DNA of 64,000 bases from Daejeonella sp. JGW-45 (GCF_029360805.1 NZ_JARKNC010000001.1:186001-250000); one strand, 5' to 3'; positions 36,749-45,519 are shown, counted from the stretch's first letter. Numbers and translations are program-made. Notes: generated by a model from the letters alone, not told the origin.

Positions 36749-36786
36749 GAAGAAGCCGTGCTTTGCAAAGGCAGGCCGGCTTCTTC
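36749..36786 (+). terminator. Stem-loop at the end of the metal-uptake operon
   Basis: GAAGAAGCCG (36749-36758) pairs perfectly with CGGCTTCTTC (36777-36786). It lies 20 bases after the AztD-like gene stop. There is no run of T after it, so efficiency is uncertain. Confidence 0.6.
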
Positions 36787-36801
36787 ATAATACGGCATTT
36801 A

Positions 36802-37171
36802 AAAAGCCCCCTAGATATAGGCAATGTCGTTATTTAAAGGATCCAGGATTTTGGCTGACATTGTTTCACCGAGTGGTCTGTAGATACGACCCCGAAGGAG
36901 TCGCATGTTTATAGATGAATGTCGTCGTCTACTCACGACCCCGAAGGTGGTCGTATGTGCCGGATTTAATGATAATGTGTTTATCACATGCGACCCCGTC
37001 CGACCGGTGTTCATCCGGGCGGACACCTTCGGGGTCGGGTAAATGCACTAAATAATTTTCTATAAACATGCGACTCCTTCGGAGTCAGCGAATCTGCCTT
37101 AAGCTGTTGCATTTAACAAAAGGACATCAAAACTCCTTAAATAATGACATTGCCACGATATGGGGGCTTTT
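36802..37171. repeat. 370-bp nested-palindrome (REPIN/MITE-like) element
   Basis: The ends are inverted repeats of about 40 bases: AAAAGCCCCC at 36802-36811 and its complement at 37162-37171, and then on both arms GGCAATGTC(G/A)TTATTTAA with one indel between. Inside are several REP-like palindromes with CGACCCCGAAGG or CGACTCCTTCGGAGTC cores, and a perfect 16-bp inverted repeat (36900-36915 with 37059-37074). It contains no plausible gene. It resembles a non-autonomous transposable palindrome of the REP class; no transposase is nearby. Confidence 0.7.
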
Positions 37172-37262
37172 ACAAGAAAACAAAAAAGCCAAATATTTTA
37201 CGGAATAATGTAAAACAATCGCCTTCCTGAATTGCTAAAATTATATTGCTATACATTAAGAA

Positions 37263-37949
37263 ATGAGATATACATATAATCAGGCAAAATCCATGTGCAG
37301 GAATTTTTTAATAACAGGCTTCACCATTACGCTGCTTGCCTGCAACAACGTCTCAAATAACGATGCCGTTCATACGGACAGTTCAGGCCATGCGGGTCAT
37401 CAAAGCACGGGTTCAAAAGCAAGAGGTCAGGACCAGGTGAACCCGGTAACAGAAACCATGACCCGGATGATGAATGAGATGCATAACACGAAGCCAACGG
37501 GCGACAATGATATCGACTTTGCGGCAATGATGGTTGAACATCATAAAGGTGCTGTCGCGATGTCGGAACTAGAAGTTAAGCAGGGAAGCAATGCGGAAAT
37601 GAAAGCATTTGCCCGGAAGGTGATTGATGACCAGAACAAAGAGATCGGATCTATGCAGGCGTTCATTTCAAAAGCCCCGGAAACAGCTTCATCAAATTCA
37701 GCTGATTTTCAGAAAGCCCTGAGTGCCTCCATGACCGCAATGATGAGCGGCAATACCACCATCTACAATGATATCGACAAGGATTTTGCGGCCCAGATGA
37801 TACCACACCATCAAAGTGCAGTGGATATGGCTGAAGCGTATTTACAGTATGGCAAGGAAGCGAGTCTAAGGGCGCTGTGCCAGGACATTATTAATTCTCA
37901 GACGAAAGAGATCAATTGGTTGAAAGAGTGGTTGGCTAAGAACAAGTAA
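37263..37949 (+). CDS. DUF305 domain lipoprotein
   Basis: A 228-residue exported protein; a lipobox-like LLAC lies at about residue 27. Two DUF305 halves carry the family signature: MMVEHHKGAVAMSELEVKQG at about 97 and MIPHHQSAVDMAEAYLQYG at about 180. A His- and Ser-rich spacer (HTDSSGHAGHQ) follows the signal. Proteins of this family, such as CopM, bind copper or silver in the periplasm. The gene follows the 370-bp palindrome element and stands alone. Confidence 0.85.
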   Translation: MRYTYNQAKSMCRNFLITGFTITLLACNNVSNNDAVHTDSSGHAGHQSTGSKARGQDQVNPVTETMTRMMNEMHNTKPTGDNDIDFAAMMVEHHKGAVAMSELEVKQGSNAEMKAFARKVIDDQNKEIGSMQAFISKAPETASSNSADFQKALSASMTAMMSGNTTIYNDIDKDFAAQMIPHHQSAVDMAEAYLQYGKEASLRALCQDIINSQTKEINWLKEWLAKNK

Positions 37950-38030
37950 TTTTAGCCATCAAAAAGAAAGTAATTAAGCCCCGGACATTAGGCTTGCTAA
38001 TATCATAATGTCGCGTTAATTTGTACTTAA

Positions 38031-39284
38031 TCAGTACACATTCTTCCCGTCAAAATAATTGTAGAACACTGTTCTGAGCTGTTCTCCCAAAAGCTCCCAG
38101 TCCTTTCCAAAAGGTTGCTTTTTTAACCCTTTGATCCATTCATAATTAAGCTCATAAACAATGGCGTCGATCCCGAAACGTGCTCCGAGCCCTTCCCCAA
38201 AAGAACCCGGATTTTTTACATGCGCGGGACCTTCTGTAAACCAGGTATGCTTGTAAAGCAAGTCTACGAAGCGTTTGATCCTTTCGGTATGAGCCACGTT
38301 ATCTGCTGTCGGCAGGTTAATATGCACGTTACCCCCGGCATCGTTGTGAAGGTCGATTGCCAGGTGTGGTTTCTTTCCCTCAGCCACCATTTTTATTAAC
38401 CAGCTTTCAAAGGCATACTTCTCAGGAGTTAATTCTTTATCGGCAGGCAGGTGCCACTCGCGGTTAAGATCTTTTCCCAATGTATTAAAACGTGTTCTGC
38501 CTCTCGCTACGCCGTCTTTATTGGCCATAGGCATGATATACACAGCATACCTTTTGAGAAATGCTGCTGCATCTTTTTTCAGCAAGCTGCGTATTAAGCC
38601 CTGCACCACCCAGTTTCCTCCGGGCTCCCAGGAGTGCGCCCGTGCCCTCAGGAAAATGCGATATGGTGCATCCTTCCTGCCTACCCGGATTATTTCCAGG
38701 CTGCGTCCCTCTGCGGTCTTCCCGATATTGGTCACTTCAACAAGCGGGTTAGCGCGCACCTCCCGGATCAGCTTGTCAAGATCGCTGATGCGGTAAGGCT
38801 CCACGCTGGCCACGTACATCTTGCTGCTCGTCATGTGAAGCCTGAACTTTAAGCTGTTATTCGGAAGAAGGTCCGTAGGAATTTCAGTCCACGTGATCCC
38901 ATCGGCGGAAACCAGGCAATTTGTTCTGTGAGACACCGGACTGGCCTTCATCCCGTTCCATACATTATCAAAATTATTAAGGGTTAGAGTTACTTCAGAG
39001 CCTGCTTCAGCCTCGACCTGGAAATGCCAGTGACCATTGGCCTGGTTAGGCGAAGCGCGCTCATGATCATAGTTAAGGCTGATATGTACCACACCGGCCG
39101 AATCGATCTCCCAGTCCAGCTGTGAGGCATTTTCAAAATTCGTATTGATATACCTGAAATTCTTTTTAACGGTATCGGCCGCTATACCGGAAGTATGATG
39201 CCTTACTTCTGAAGCTTTGCCGGCGAAGATGTTGGAAATGATCAGGCACAGGAATATCCCGGTAGGTATGATATTTTTAACCAT
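38031..39284 (-). CDS. M14 family zinc carboxypeptidase
   Basis: A 417-residue exported metallopeptidase (signal about 1-22). An N-terminal beta domain (about 45-165) precedes the M14 catalytic domain. Zinc ligands are in RAHSWEPGGNW (His and Glu) and AIDLHND (His); the substrate site is NKDGVARGRTRFNTLGKDLN; the catalytic Glu is in YELNYEW near the end. The layout matches M14-type carboxypeptidases of the cytosolic-carboxypeptidase-like group, here sent to the periplasm. The substrate is presumably a peptide. Confidence 0.87.
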   Translation of the reverse strand: MVKNIIPTGIFLCLIISNIFAGKASEVRHHTSGIAADTVKKNFRYINTNFENASQLDWEIDSAGVVHISLNYDHERASPNQANGHWHFQVEAEAGSEVTLTLNNFDNVWNGMKASPVSHRTNCLVSADGITWTEIPTDLLPNNSLKFRLHMTSSKMYVASVEPYRISDLDKLIREVRANPLVEVTNIGKTAEGRSLEIIRVGRKDAPYRIFLRARAHSWEPGGNWVVQGLIRSLLKKDAAAFLKRYAVYIMPMANKDGVARGRTRFNTLGKDLNREWHLPADKELTPEKYAFESWLIKMVAEGKKPHLAIDLHNDAGGNVHINLPTADNVAHTERIKRFVDLLYKHTWFTEGPAHVKNPGSFGEGLGARFGIDAIVYELNYEWIKGLKKQPFGKDWELLGEQLRTVFYNYFDGKNVY

Positions 39285-39346
39285 TGTTCGTATAAGTATA
39301 ATTGCTGGCTGCGTCTGCCGGATCCCTTCAGGCTGTGAGATGGAAC

Positions 39347-39757
39347 TTAGTCCTGCTGTTCCTGCCTGGCCTTTCTTTTAGTTTGGTATAAAGGAGAATC
39401 AAGATCGGAACTGAAACGTCTCTGGTATTGATTAGTTCCGGCAAGCGTACGCTCGTATTTGACAATATCGTCCTGCTTTACAATTTTAAAAACCTTATTG
39501 TCATAAATGCGGTATAATTTCCCGTTGTTTCCCTGGAAGCCCCATAAGGTGCTTTTTAATACTTTATTTTTTCTGCCATTGAGATAAACCACCTTCAGAT
39601 ATTTTCCGTATTCAGGAGATTTAATCTTTTTGATCACACCTGTGGCATCTTCCGTTACAGGATCCTGGCGATCAAATAATAGCGCTGGTGCCTGTCCGTA
39701 AGTTGAGAAACACACAGTAAAAAGGAATATTGCTAAGAATTTGTATTTCAGCTGCAT
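39347..39757 (-). CDS. Small secreted protein of unknown function
   Basis: A 136-residue protein with a signal peptide (about 1-22, ending STYGQ). The mature part is beta-rich and basic (YGKYLKVVYLNGRKNKVLKS, LYRIYDNKVFKIVKQDDI), with a charged tail (KRKARQEQQD). No family was recognised. It is monocistronic, in the same orientation as the M14 gene but 62 bases upstream of it. Confidence 0.6.
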   Translation of the reverse strand: MQLKYKFLAIFLFTVCFSTYGQAPALLFDRQDPVTEDATGVIKKIKSPEYGKYLKVVYLNGRKNKVLKSTLWGFQGNNGKLYRIYDNKVFKIVKQDDIVKYERTLAGTNQYQRRFSSDLDSPLYQTKRKARQEQQD

Positions 39758-40034
39758 AATTTTTCAGTTTAAACTTACTGTAATTCGGACTAAGTTTTCT
39801 TCCCCGGGACACAATAACGGATAAGGAATGCGAAGCGGGTCTTAAATCTTAATACCAAGATACTTACCTTATTTTACAAGTCAAAATATCTTTTTAACGG
39901 CAGTCAGCCGCCGCTTATCAGCAATTTAAATTTACGGCTACTACCAGCTGCCATTCAGACTGTCTTAACAGTAATTGACTCTTTAAATCCGCGGAATGGA
40001 TAATTGCTATAAAACTAAACTAAAACCAAATATT

Positions 40035-41729
40035 ATGAAAAGACTAAACTCAGGTATTTTTAATCTCCTTAGGGGTACTGGCCATAGTACTTTACCCGGA
40101 ACTCCCGCGCTATTCCTGGCCGGAGTATTATGCTTTACCGCAGCCTGTAAAAAGGAACCGGAAAAGGTTTTGCAAATCGAGACCAGTTCCAAAAAGAATG
40201 CGGGAGCGTCAGTTTCAGCGGTGGGCGACAATATTTGGTACGATAAATTTGTAGCTTATGACAATGCCTATGGTGATAACAGTTACACCAGCACGAGCAC
40301 AGCAACCCTGGCCTGGGGGGAAAGTTACATGCTTCGCAGTTACGTAAAAATGTGGGAGCTTACTCAAAACACCGCCTGGCTGGATAAACTGACCACACAT
40401 GTGGATGTGATCATTGCCAATGCTACCGACCTTGGAGGCGACGGTTATCTGGACTGGGGAACTACAAAATATGGCGACGGGGGTAAGTATCCTTACCTCG
40501 TGCACGACGGGATGATAGCCTTGCCGATAGCGCAGTTTGTCAGGCTGGTCCATCAGTATCCCACTACCCTATCCGCCTACGCAACTAAGGCTGCCGCTTA
40601 CCGCACATTTATAGAAACCCATGTCGTACCTAAGTGGGAGGATCCTAACAGTTATATGGGTAATTGCTGGGTACTATACAGCTCAAGTACCGGGTATTAT
40701 AAGCAGCCCGCGTTCAACGCCTTCCCGGGGCAGAACTATACACAGCTGCCGTATAACATGATGGGGCCCTATGCCGAGATGTTATGGACCATGTATGATG
40801 TCAATGGAAATTCTTTTTACAACACCCGCGCTAACCAGATGGCTCAGAACTTCAAAAATGCGCTGGTAACAAATGGCTCGGCATATAAGTGGAAATATGC
40901 CTTTGTGCTTCCGCAGATCGAGGATACATCCCATGGCAACCTGGACGTTGGAATGGCACGTGAATCATTTAACCGCGCGGGAACGATCAGCGGAACGCAC
41001 ATCGCAAAAATATCTTACGCCTTTACCGGGATCATGTGGAATCAATCTGTGAGCGCTCCCTTAGTGAAAGATAATGTGGACGGCACGGGAACCTCGTATG
41101 TTTATACTAAATATATAGGCGACTGGATACCGATGACGCAGTTCAACCAGAATGCATGGCTGATCGGCGCCGGCCAGTACCGGAATTTCACTATTCCGTC
41201 AATGGATCACAATTACGCCTATAACCTCGTCCAGCTCATGGCATGGGACCTGGAAAAAGTTATCAACCAGGGATTTGAATACGTGGCCTATCATGACGCT
41301 ACCTTACCTGCACAATGGGTTCGCGGAGCCGGAACAACCAGCGAGGTCCGCCGGTATACCGCAGATAAGAAGAATGGCAAGGCAAGTGCAGCAATAACAT
41401 CCACAACAGGCGATGACCTGTGGCAAATGTTATATCAGGATTGGAAGCAATGGAAGGCGAATACAACCTACGAGGTTTCATTTGACGTGAAGACCAGCGG
41501 ATCAAACGGGGCCCGCATATTTATACAGAATGTTACTGCCGGAACTATCCTCGGTACAGTGCACGATTACCCGTCAAGCCCATCCTGGACAAGCCAGAGC
41601 TTCACGGTAACCACCCCGTCAACAACCAGCCCGCATTTACGGCTATACCTGGAAAACAATTTCAAAAGTACCGCAGGCACAGCATTGTTTGATAATGTTA
41701 AGATCAAACGGGTTGGGTCTGCGTGGTAG
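40035..41729 (+). CDS. Alpha-toroid glycan-active lipoprotein with C-terminal carbohydrate-binding domain
   Basis: A 564-residue lipoprotein starting at ATG 40035, with a lipobox at about residue 38 (CFTAAC). The main part (about 60-410) is helix-rich with aromatic clusters (WGESYMLRSYVKMWELTQNT, YMGNCWVLYSSSTGYYKQPA), as in (alpha/alpha)6-toroid glycan enzymes. The last 150 residues form a jelly roll of the CBM4/9 type (YEVSFDVKTSGSNGARIFIQ, and TALFDNVKIKRVG). The catalytic residues cannot be named. It could be a lyase, glycosidase or epimerase-like enzyme; a strong terminator follows. Confidence 0.6.
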   Translation: MKRLNSGIFNLLRGTGHSTLPGTPALFLAGVLCFTAACKKEPEKVLQIETSSKKNAGASVSAVGDNIWYDKFVAYDNAYGDNSYTSTSTATLAWGESYMLRSYVKMWELTQNTAWLDKLTTHVDVIIANATDLGGDGYLDWGTTKYGDGGKYPYLVHDGMIALPIAQFVRLVHQYPTTLSAYATKAAAYRTFIETHVVPKWEDPNSYMGNCWVLYSSSTGYYKQPAFNAFPGQNYTQLPYNMMGPYAEMLWTMYDVNGNSFYNTRANQMAQNFKNALVTNGSAYKWKYAFVLPQIEDTSHGNLDVGMARESFNRAGTISGTHIAKISYAFTGIMWNQSVSAPLVKDNVDGTGTSYVYTKYIGDWIPMTQFNQNAWLIGAGQYRNFTIPSMDHNYAYNLVQLMAWDLEKVINQGFEYVAYHDATLPAQWVRGAGTTSEVRRYTADKKNGKASAAITSTTGDDLWQMLYQDWKQWKANTTYEVSFDVKTSGSNGARIFIQNVTAGTILGTVHDYPSSPSWTSQSFTVTTPSTTSPHLRLYLENNFKSTAGTALFDNVKIKRVGSAW

Positions 41730-41755
41730 ATAATGTGATTGCCGTCAAGGAATTG

Positions 41756-41783
41756 AAAACCCGGATCTAGGTCCGGGTTTTTT
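41756..41783 (+). terminator. Rho-independent terminator
   Basis: AAAACCCGGA (41756-41765) pairs with TCCGGGTTTT (41772-41781), and a T run follows. It lies 26 bases after the toroid gene stop and is a textbook intrinsic terminator. Confidence 0.88.
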
Positions 41784-41862
41784 GCATTTATTCTCTATGC
41801 CTGATTTCCATTCCGTTTACCAGTGAATGTCCCGGTTGCTTGAAAATTCAGCCCTTCCTCTC

Positions 41863-43293
41863 CTAAGCTAACCGCTTACTGACTACATTCTTGTCCTTAT
41901 CATACAAGGTAGCAGATACAATGGTACTTGCAGGAACCGGTCCCGGAACTAAGACCTCGAGCTGCCCTGCAAAGCGGTTTTTAAAGTTTCGCGCTCTTAG
42001 AAGATCTGCTACATGGATATAATCGTTGAGTCGCATTTCCCATACCACCCCCAGGTTGTGGGTATCTATTGCGTAACCAAGTCCGATATCATGACTGGTA
42101 GAGGTAGACACCATTCCATTCTTAAAGGTATTGCTATGCGTATGCTGAACCACCCCAAAGAATGAAACATCGCGTGATCCCCCGGGAGGCATATCTGTAA
42201 ATGCGAGTGTTCTAAACGACTCTGCTGTTACTTCCCTGCCATCACCCCGGAAAACTAATTGCGACGGTCTGCTCTGCTTCAAATACCATTGAAAATAACG
42301 CTCGTCTGCTGCGGTGATCTGGCCAAGGTCATCCCGCTCTTCAGAAACTAACTCAGCATCTGCATCCTGACGTTCACGATGCACGGTCCGGATTTTATTA
42401 AACTGCTCCAGGAAGCTAAACTTAAGCTTGGTGTCCCACAGTGATAACTGACGCTGCAGTCGCTCAAAACTAGCTACGGAACCCTCTGCCCGATCCGGGA
42501 TCATGGCCAGCTTCCTAAAAAAGGTATCATACTCAGGCAACCATTCTGCCACGTCCTCTTCTAAATTCAATTCCCCTTCCGGATCAGTGCTATACGGCGA
42601 AGCAACGATATGCATTATTTCTTCGCGCTTGGTATGAAACTGATCAACCAGGCCTTCTGCTGTTACCCGTAATGCAGGAAGCTTAGCCTTCTGTGCTTCA
42701 GATAACAGCTTAAACTGTGATACCGGGCTCGAAATCGCTGTGTCGATGAGTTTAGCCTGCACTGGAGATTTCGTGTTGACGGAAAAAGCCTTTTGCCCCT
42801 GCTCGTCTGCTTCCCTTTCTAAAGCCTCATCATCATTGACCGGCAAACTGCCCTTCATCTGCAAAGTAGGCTTAACCCTGCCTTGCTTCTGTTGTGCCAC
42901 ATGCCAGGCCTCATGCGGGAGGTGTTTTTCCTGTCCGGGGGCAACGTGAATATCCGTCCCTTGTGCATATGCAAATGCATTCAGCTGGGCCGGTTTAGGC
43001 GAGTTATAGTGCACCCTGACATCGTTCATTGAAAAACCCGAAAGGTGTTCCACTCCTGATTTTAAGTTATCGGGCATCCCGGTATCATTCGCCTTAAACT
43101 GGACTGGTTGAGTTTCAAGCGGCTCGTTTTCCAAAATCCCTTCTTGTACGGGTGCCGGGGGTTCCGGGGCTGACCTGGCTGTCTGTTGCTGCCCTAAGAC
43201 GGGTACGGCAGGAAGAGATATGCCGCCCTTGCCGGTCTGAGGGATATTTGTCTTATTATCGGTATGGGTTTTATGTGCATTAGTAACAGCCAT
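41863..43293 (-). CDS. DUF4157 protein with C-terminal ADP-ribosyltransferase-like domain
   Basis: A 476-residue protein. The N-terminal 80 residues are disordered and Pro/Gln-rich. A DUF4157 domain covers about 85-140 (MPDNLKSGVEHLSGFSMNDV, then metalloprotease-like HEAWH at 127-131). The middle is helical. The C-terminal about 130 residues carry an R-S-QxE arrangement: Arg349 in LVFRGDGR, Ser396-Thr-Ser in MVSTSTSHDIGLGYA, and Gln444/Glu446 in GQLEVLVPG. This is the NAD-binding and catalytic pattern of ADP-ribosylating toxins. DUF4157 proteins are often cargo of extracellular contractile injection systems; no such system is in the window. Motifs are seen; the toxin function is inferred. Confidence 0.75.
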   Translation of the reverse strand: MAVTNAHKTHTDNKTNIPQTGKGGISLPAVPVLGQQQTARSAPEPPAPVQEGILENEPLETQPVQFKANDTGMPDNLKSGVEHLSGFSMNDVRVHYNSPKPAQLNAFAYAQGTDIHVAPGQEKHLPHEAWHVAQQKQGRVKPTLQMKGSLPVNDDEALEREADEQGQKAFSVNTKSPVQAKLIDTAISSPVSQFKLLSEAQKAKLPALRVTAEGLVDQFHTKREEIMHIVASPYSTDPEGELNLEEDVAEWLPEYDTFFRKLAMIPDRAEGSVASFERLQRQLSLWDTKLKFSFLEQFNKIRTVHRERQDADAELVSEERDDLGQITAADERYFQWYLKQSRPSQLVFRGDGREVTAESFRTLAFTDMPPGGSRDVSFFGVVQHTHSNTFKNGMVSTSTSHDIGLGYAIDTHNLGVVWEMRLNDYIHVADLLRARNFKNRFAGQLEVLVPGPVPASTIVSATLYDKDKNVVSKRLA

Positions 43294-43497
43294 TGCATGA
43301 TGGTTAGCGACGATGAAGATACGAAAGATTGTAAGGTTCGGGTTTTAGGGCAGTACTAGTTTGGATTTATATGGGGGAGCTTACAGGTAGTAATTTACTG
43401 TCTGCGGACTATCGCTCTATTTACAGCTTGTCAAAATTTACTATGTAAGTACTATCGAGAAAAGGATGGGTGCAAGTCATATTTGCAGTCCCGAAGC

Positions 43498-43575
43498 AGG
43501 GGATTAGCTGAGCTGGGCCAGAGCACATGCCTTACAAGCAGGGAACTAAAGTCCGTTATTATCTCCCAATCCCTC
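43498..43575 (+). pseudogene. Degenerate tRNA-Val(TAC)-like sequence
   Basis: The stretch resembles tRNA-Val. A GGGGAT acceptor half (43499-43504) faces ATCCC (43569-43573), with a D arm GCTGAGCTGGGCCAGAGC and an anticodon arm CATGCCTTACAAGCAGG whose loop CTTACAA has anticodon TAC. There is one mismatch in the D stem and one in the anticodon stem, and no TTCGAAT T-arm. Span is 78 bases. It is therefore probably a decayed tRNA fragment. It lies at the start of the AT-rich island, which makes a former attachment site possible. Confidence 0.5.
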
Positions 43576-43663
43576 TTTTTTCTCATTTTTACAGTCATGT
43601 ACTAACTATGTACTATCAGGTGACCTGGTTAAAAAAAAATATTTAGTTGTTCAAGTTGTTAAT

Positions 43664-44119
43664 TTACATCAAATATTCATCTGCGAAGCTTAGGAAGCCA
43701 TCTTTCGTAAGAATGATGTGGTCTAAAACTGGTAGGTCTAAGAACAATCCCGCATTCTTTAATTTCTTCGTAAGCTCTATGTCTGCGTGACTAGCCTTCA
43801 AGTTTCCAGATGGGTGATTGTGACATAAAACAATCGAAGCTGCATTACATTTCAAAGCTGAAACAAAGATGACTTTCGGATCAGCTATTGTACCTGCTGT
43901 ACCACCTACTGAAATTGGTACAATCCCCAAAACTCTATTAGCTCGATTGAGAAGAATGATCTTGAACTCTTCGATAAACTCGATAGTTTCATAGTTCCAA
44001 TTGCTCTGAAGCACCCTGTGTGCGTCCTCGGATGTGTTTATTTGTGGCCTTTCTGATGCCTTTACTGTGGTTTTGTAGGTTAGTTGTACCTCGCTAACTT
44101 TTGTGTTTTGTAAGTCCAT
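43664..44119 (-). CDS. RadC-type JAB domain protein
   Basis: A 151-residue protein starting at ATG 44119 (an in-frame ATG at 44167 is less likely). It holds only the JAB/MPN part of RadC, without the helix-hairpin-helix of chromosomal RadC. The metal-binding motif is SIVLCHNHPSGNLKASHAD. Stand-alone JAB proteins of this type are common on Bacteroidota integrative elements, where their function is unknown. It marks the beginning of the island. Confidence 0.85.
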   Translation of the reverse strand: MDLQNTKVSEVQLTYKTTVKASERPQINTSEDAHRVLQSNWNYETIEFIEEFKIILLNRANRVLGIVPISVGGTAGTIADPKVIFVSALKCNAASIVLCHNHPSGNLKASHADIELTKKLKNAGLFLDLPVLDHIILTKDGFLSFADEYLM

Positions 44120-44443
44120 AATGTTTCGTTTTGAATTAATTATGGTACTCTCGTGGGTTAAGAGCAATCAAGTCCAAAAGGAAACGATATAAATGGATAG
44201 TGAGTAGGAAATGTGCGTTTATGCTCGGCAATCTTTTGGACGCTTCAGCAGCTCTTAACCTAACTTTGTATCATACATTAATTCAACAACAAACGGTTCA
44301 ATCTAGATCTTTAGCTCTAAAACTTGCAAACACGTGTTATGGCGACAAAACGAGTCAAAACATTGTAATCGAGAGGAATTCAACCAAAACACTAGTTTAT
44401 AAGCAAAGTGTATCAAAAACACATTTTATTTAGACATGTAGTT

Positions 44444-44510
44444 TGTCCTTTTTCTTCTCGTGCAACTTTGGGTTACCTATAGAGAGAGTAGTTGACAAAC
44501 TTTTAGGACA
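44444..44510. repeat. 67-bp dispersed repeat, copy A
   Basis: The element has TGTCCT at one end and AGGACA at the other and is exactly 67 bases long. It shares fixed internal positions with the copies at 45453 and 62805: ACTT at offset 21 and CTATAG at offset 33. It lies downstream of the minus-strand gene that ends at 44656. It is not in a reading frame and is unexplained. The interval 44120-44655 otherwise holds the RadC promoter region and the companion repeat at 44532. Confidence 0.7.
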
Positions 44511-44531
44511 TTGTTGAAATGTAAAATTCAC

Positions 44532-44573
44532 TTATTATTTTAAAAGTTGAGACTCTTAGTGACGTCCTTTTTT
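44532..44573. repeat. Companion repeat (TTATTATTTTAAAAG type), copy 1
   Basis: A 42-base stretch beginning TTATTATTTTAAAAG and then TTGAGACTCTTAGTGACGTC, nearly identical to 45421-45463. It ends in a truncated copy of the 67-bp repeat start (GTCCTTTTTT). Shorter relatives of TTATTACTTTAAAAG occur at 45531, 60771 and 62637. Confidence 0.6.
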
Positions 44574-44655
44574 AGACGGGCTAACTTCTATTTGCATCCC
44601 AAGAACACAATATAAGATTGTTTAATTGACCATGCAGATCAACAACAATTACCTT

Positions 44656-45267
44656 TTATTTAAGGTGTTTCAGCGTAGTATCCGGTGGGCCAAACAATAG
44701 ATTCTCATCCGCATAAAATTCACTCCCTTTCGATTGGCCCTTTAGAATAACCTGTCTAATCATTTCAAAGTTATTGGGTTTTGGTGAACTCGTTATCACC
44801 TTGCGAACGACCCCATTTTTATCTGACGCATAAAAAGAGAAGTAGTCATGTTCGGGTTTATGTACAAATCCAAGGCTATGTTTAATATTTCCAGCAATTT
44901 GATACTCGTTTCCAGAATCCGTTGCATCCACAAAAGATCCCCATTCTTGCGAAGCCTTATATTGACCATACATGCTTAAAAAGATTAGAACAGGTAAAAT
45001 CACTATTAATATTAAATATGTGTAAAAGCCATATTTTGAGGCTTTAAATAACTTAATCGGTCTACTGAAGATAAGATTAATCAAAGCCCCAATTCCTAAC
45101 ATTACAAAGAAGGCAACCGGAACCGACAAGATATTCCGTCCCCAAACATCATCATTACCCTTCAAGAAAAATTTGTTTACTATGTATATGATGATAGTTA
45201 ATGCGAAAAGAGCAAAGGTATAACTATACCTGCTGATTGTGGATTTGGTCTCTTTGATATGTTCCAT
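44656..45267 (-). CDS. Membrane protein with a CcmE-like OB-fold tail
   Basis: A 203-residue protein. Three membrane helices lie at about 13-35 (YSYTFALFALTIIIYIVNKF), 45-68 and 80-103. The soluble C-terminal part (about 115-203) has the pattern IAGNIKHSLGF, FSFYASDKNGVVRKVI, VILKGQSKGSEFYADENLLF. This is reminiscent of the OB-fold of cytochrome-c maturation protein CcmE, but without its heme-binding histidine context. The similarity is weak and the role unknown. The gene stands alone in the island with repeats on both sides. Confidence 0.55.
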   Translation of the reverse strand: MEHIKETKSTISRYSYTFALFALTIIIYIVNKFFLKGNDDVWGRNILSVPVAFFVMLGIGALINLIFSRPIKLFKASKYGFYTYLILIVILPVLIFLSMYGQYKASQEWGSFVDATDSGNEYQIAGNIKHSLGFVHKPEHDYFSFYASDKNGVVRKVITSSPKPNNFEMIRQVILKGQSKGSEFYADENLLFGPPDTTLKHLK

Positions 45268-45420
45268 ACTAAGCGTTGTGTACGTTATCCTAAGATAAAT
45301 ACTTTTGTTTCAGTAACAAATATTAACAGTTAGAGAGTACGAACCTACACTTTTCATTTTTTACAATGTTTAAACACCCAGTTTATGAAGTGTAGGTGGA
45401 AATGTTGAGTGGAATATTAC

Positions 45421-45463
45421 TTATTATTTTAAAAGTCGAGACTCTTTACTAATGTCCTTTTTT
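45421..45463. repeat. Companion repeat (TTATTATTTTAAAAG type), copy 2
   Basis: It begins TTATTATTTTAAAAG and continues TCGAGACTCTTTACTAATGT, running directly into the 67-bp repeat copy B. It is nearly identical to 44532-44573. A third, shorter relative (TTATTACTTTAAAAGG, 45531-45546) follows the 67-bp copy, so copy B is flanked on both sides. Confidence 0.6.
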
Positions 45464-45519
45464 TCTTCAAGTGACTTTGATTTATCTATAGAAGAGGTAG
45501 TATCAAATATTTTAGGACA
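45453..45519. repeat. 67-bp dispersed repeat, copy B
   Basis: TGTCCT (45453-45458) to AGGACA (45514-45519), 67 bases with ACTT at offset 21 and CTATAG at offset 33. It is 84 bases downstream of the minus-strand gene ending at 45603. The 335-base gap 45268-45602 contains this repeat, the two companion repeats and the promoter region of the gene starting at 45267; no gene is visible. Confidence 0.7.

Noticed and set aside
36880-37090. Repeated CGACCCC/CGACTCC units as a CRISPR array
   Set aside because: Units are palindromic and unequal, spacers are not regular, and no cas gene is present; a REP-like element fits better.
43498-43575. Functional tRNA-Val gene
   Set aside because: D and anticodon stems carry mismatches and the T-arm TTCGAAT is missing, so it cannot be a working tRNA.
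44200-44433. Plus-strand open frame of 77 codons between RadC and the first 67-bp repeat
   Set aside because: GTG start, no ribosome site, low-complexity composition and no domain; treated as intergenic.
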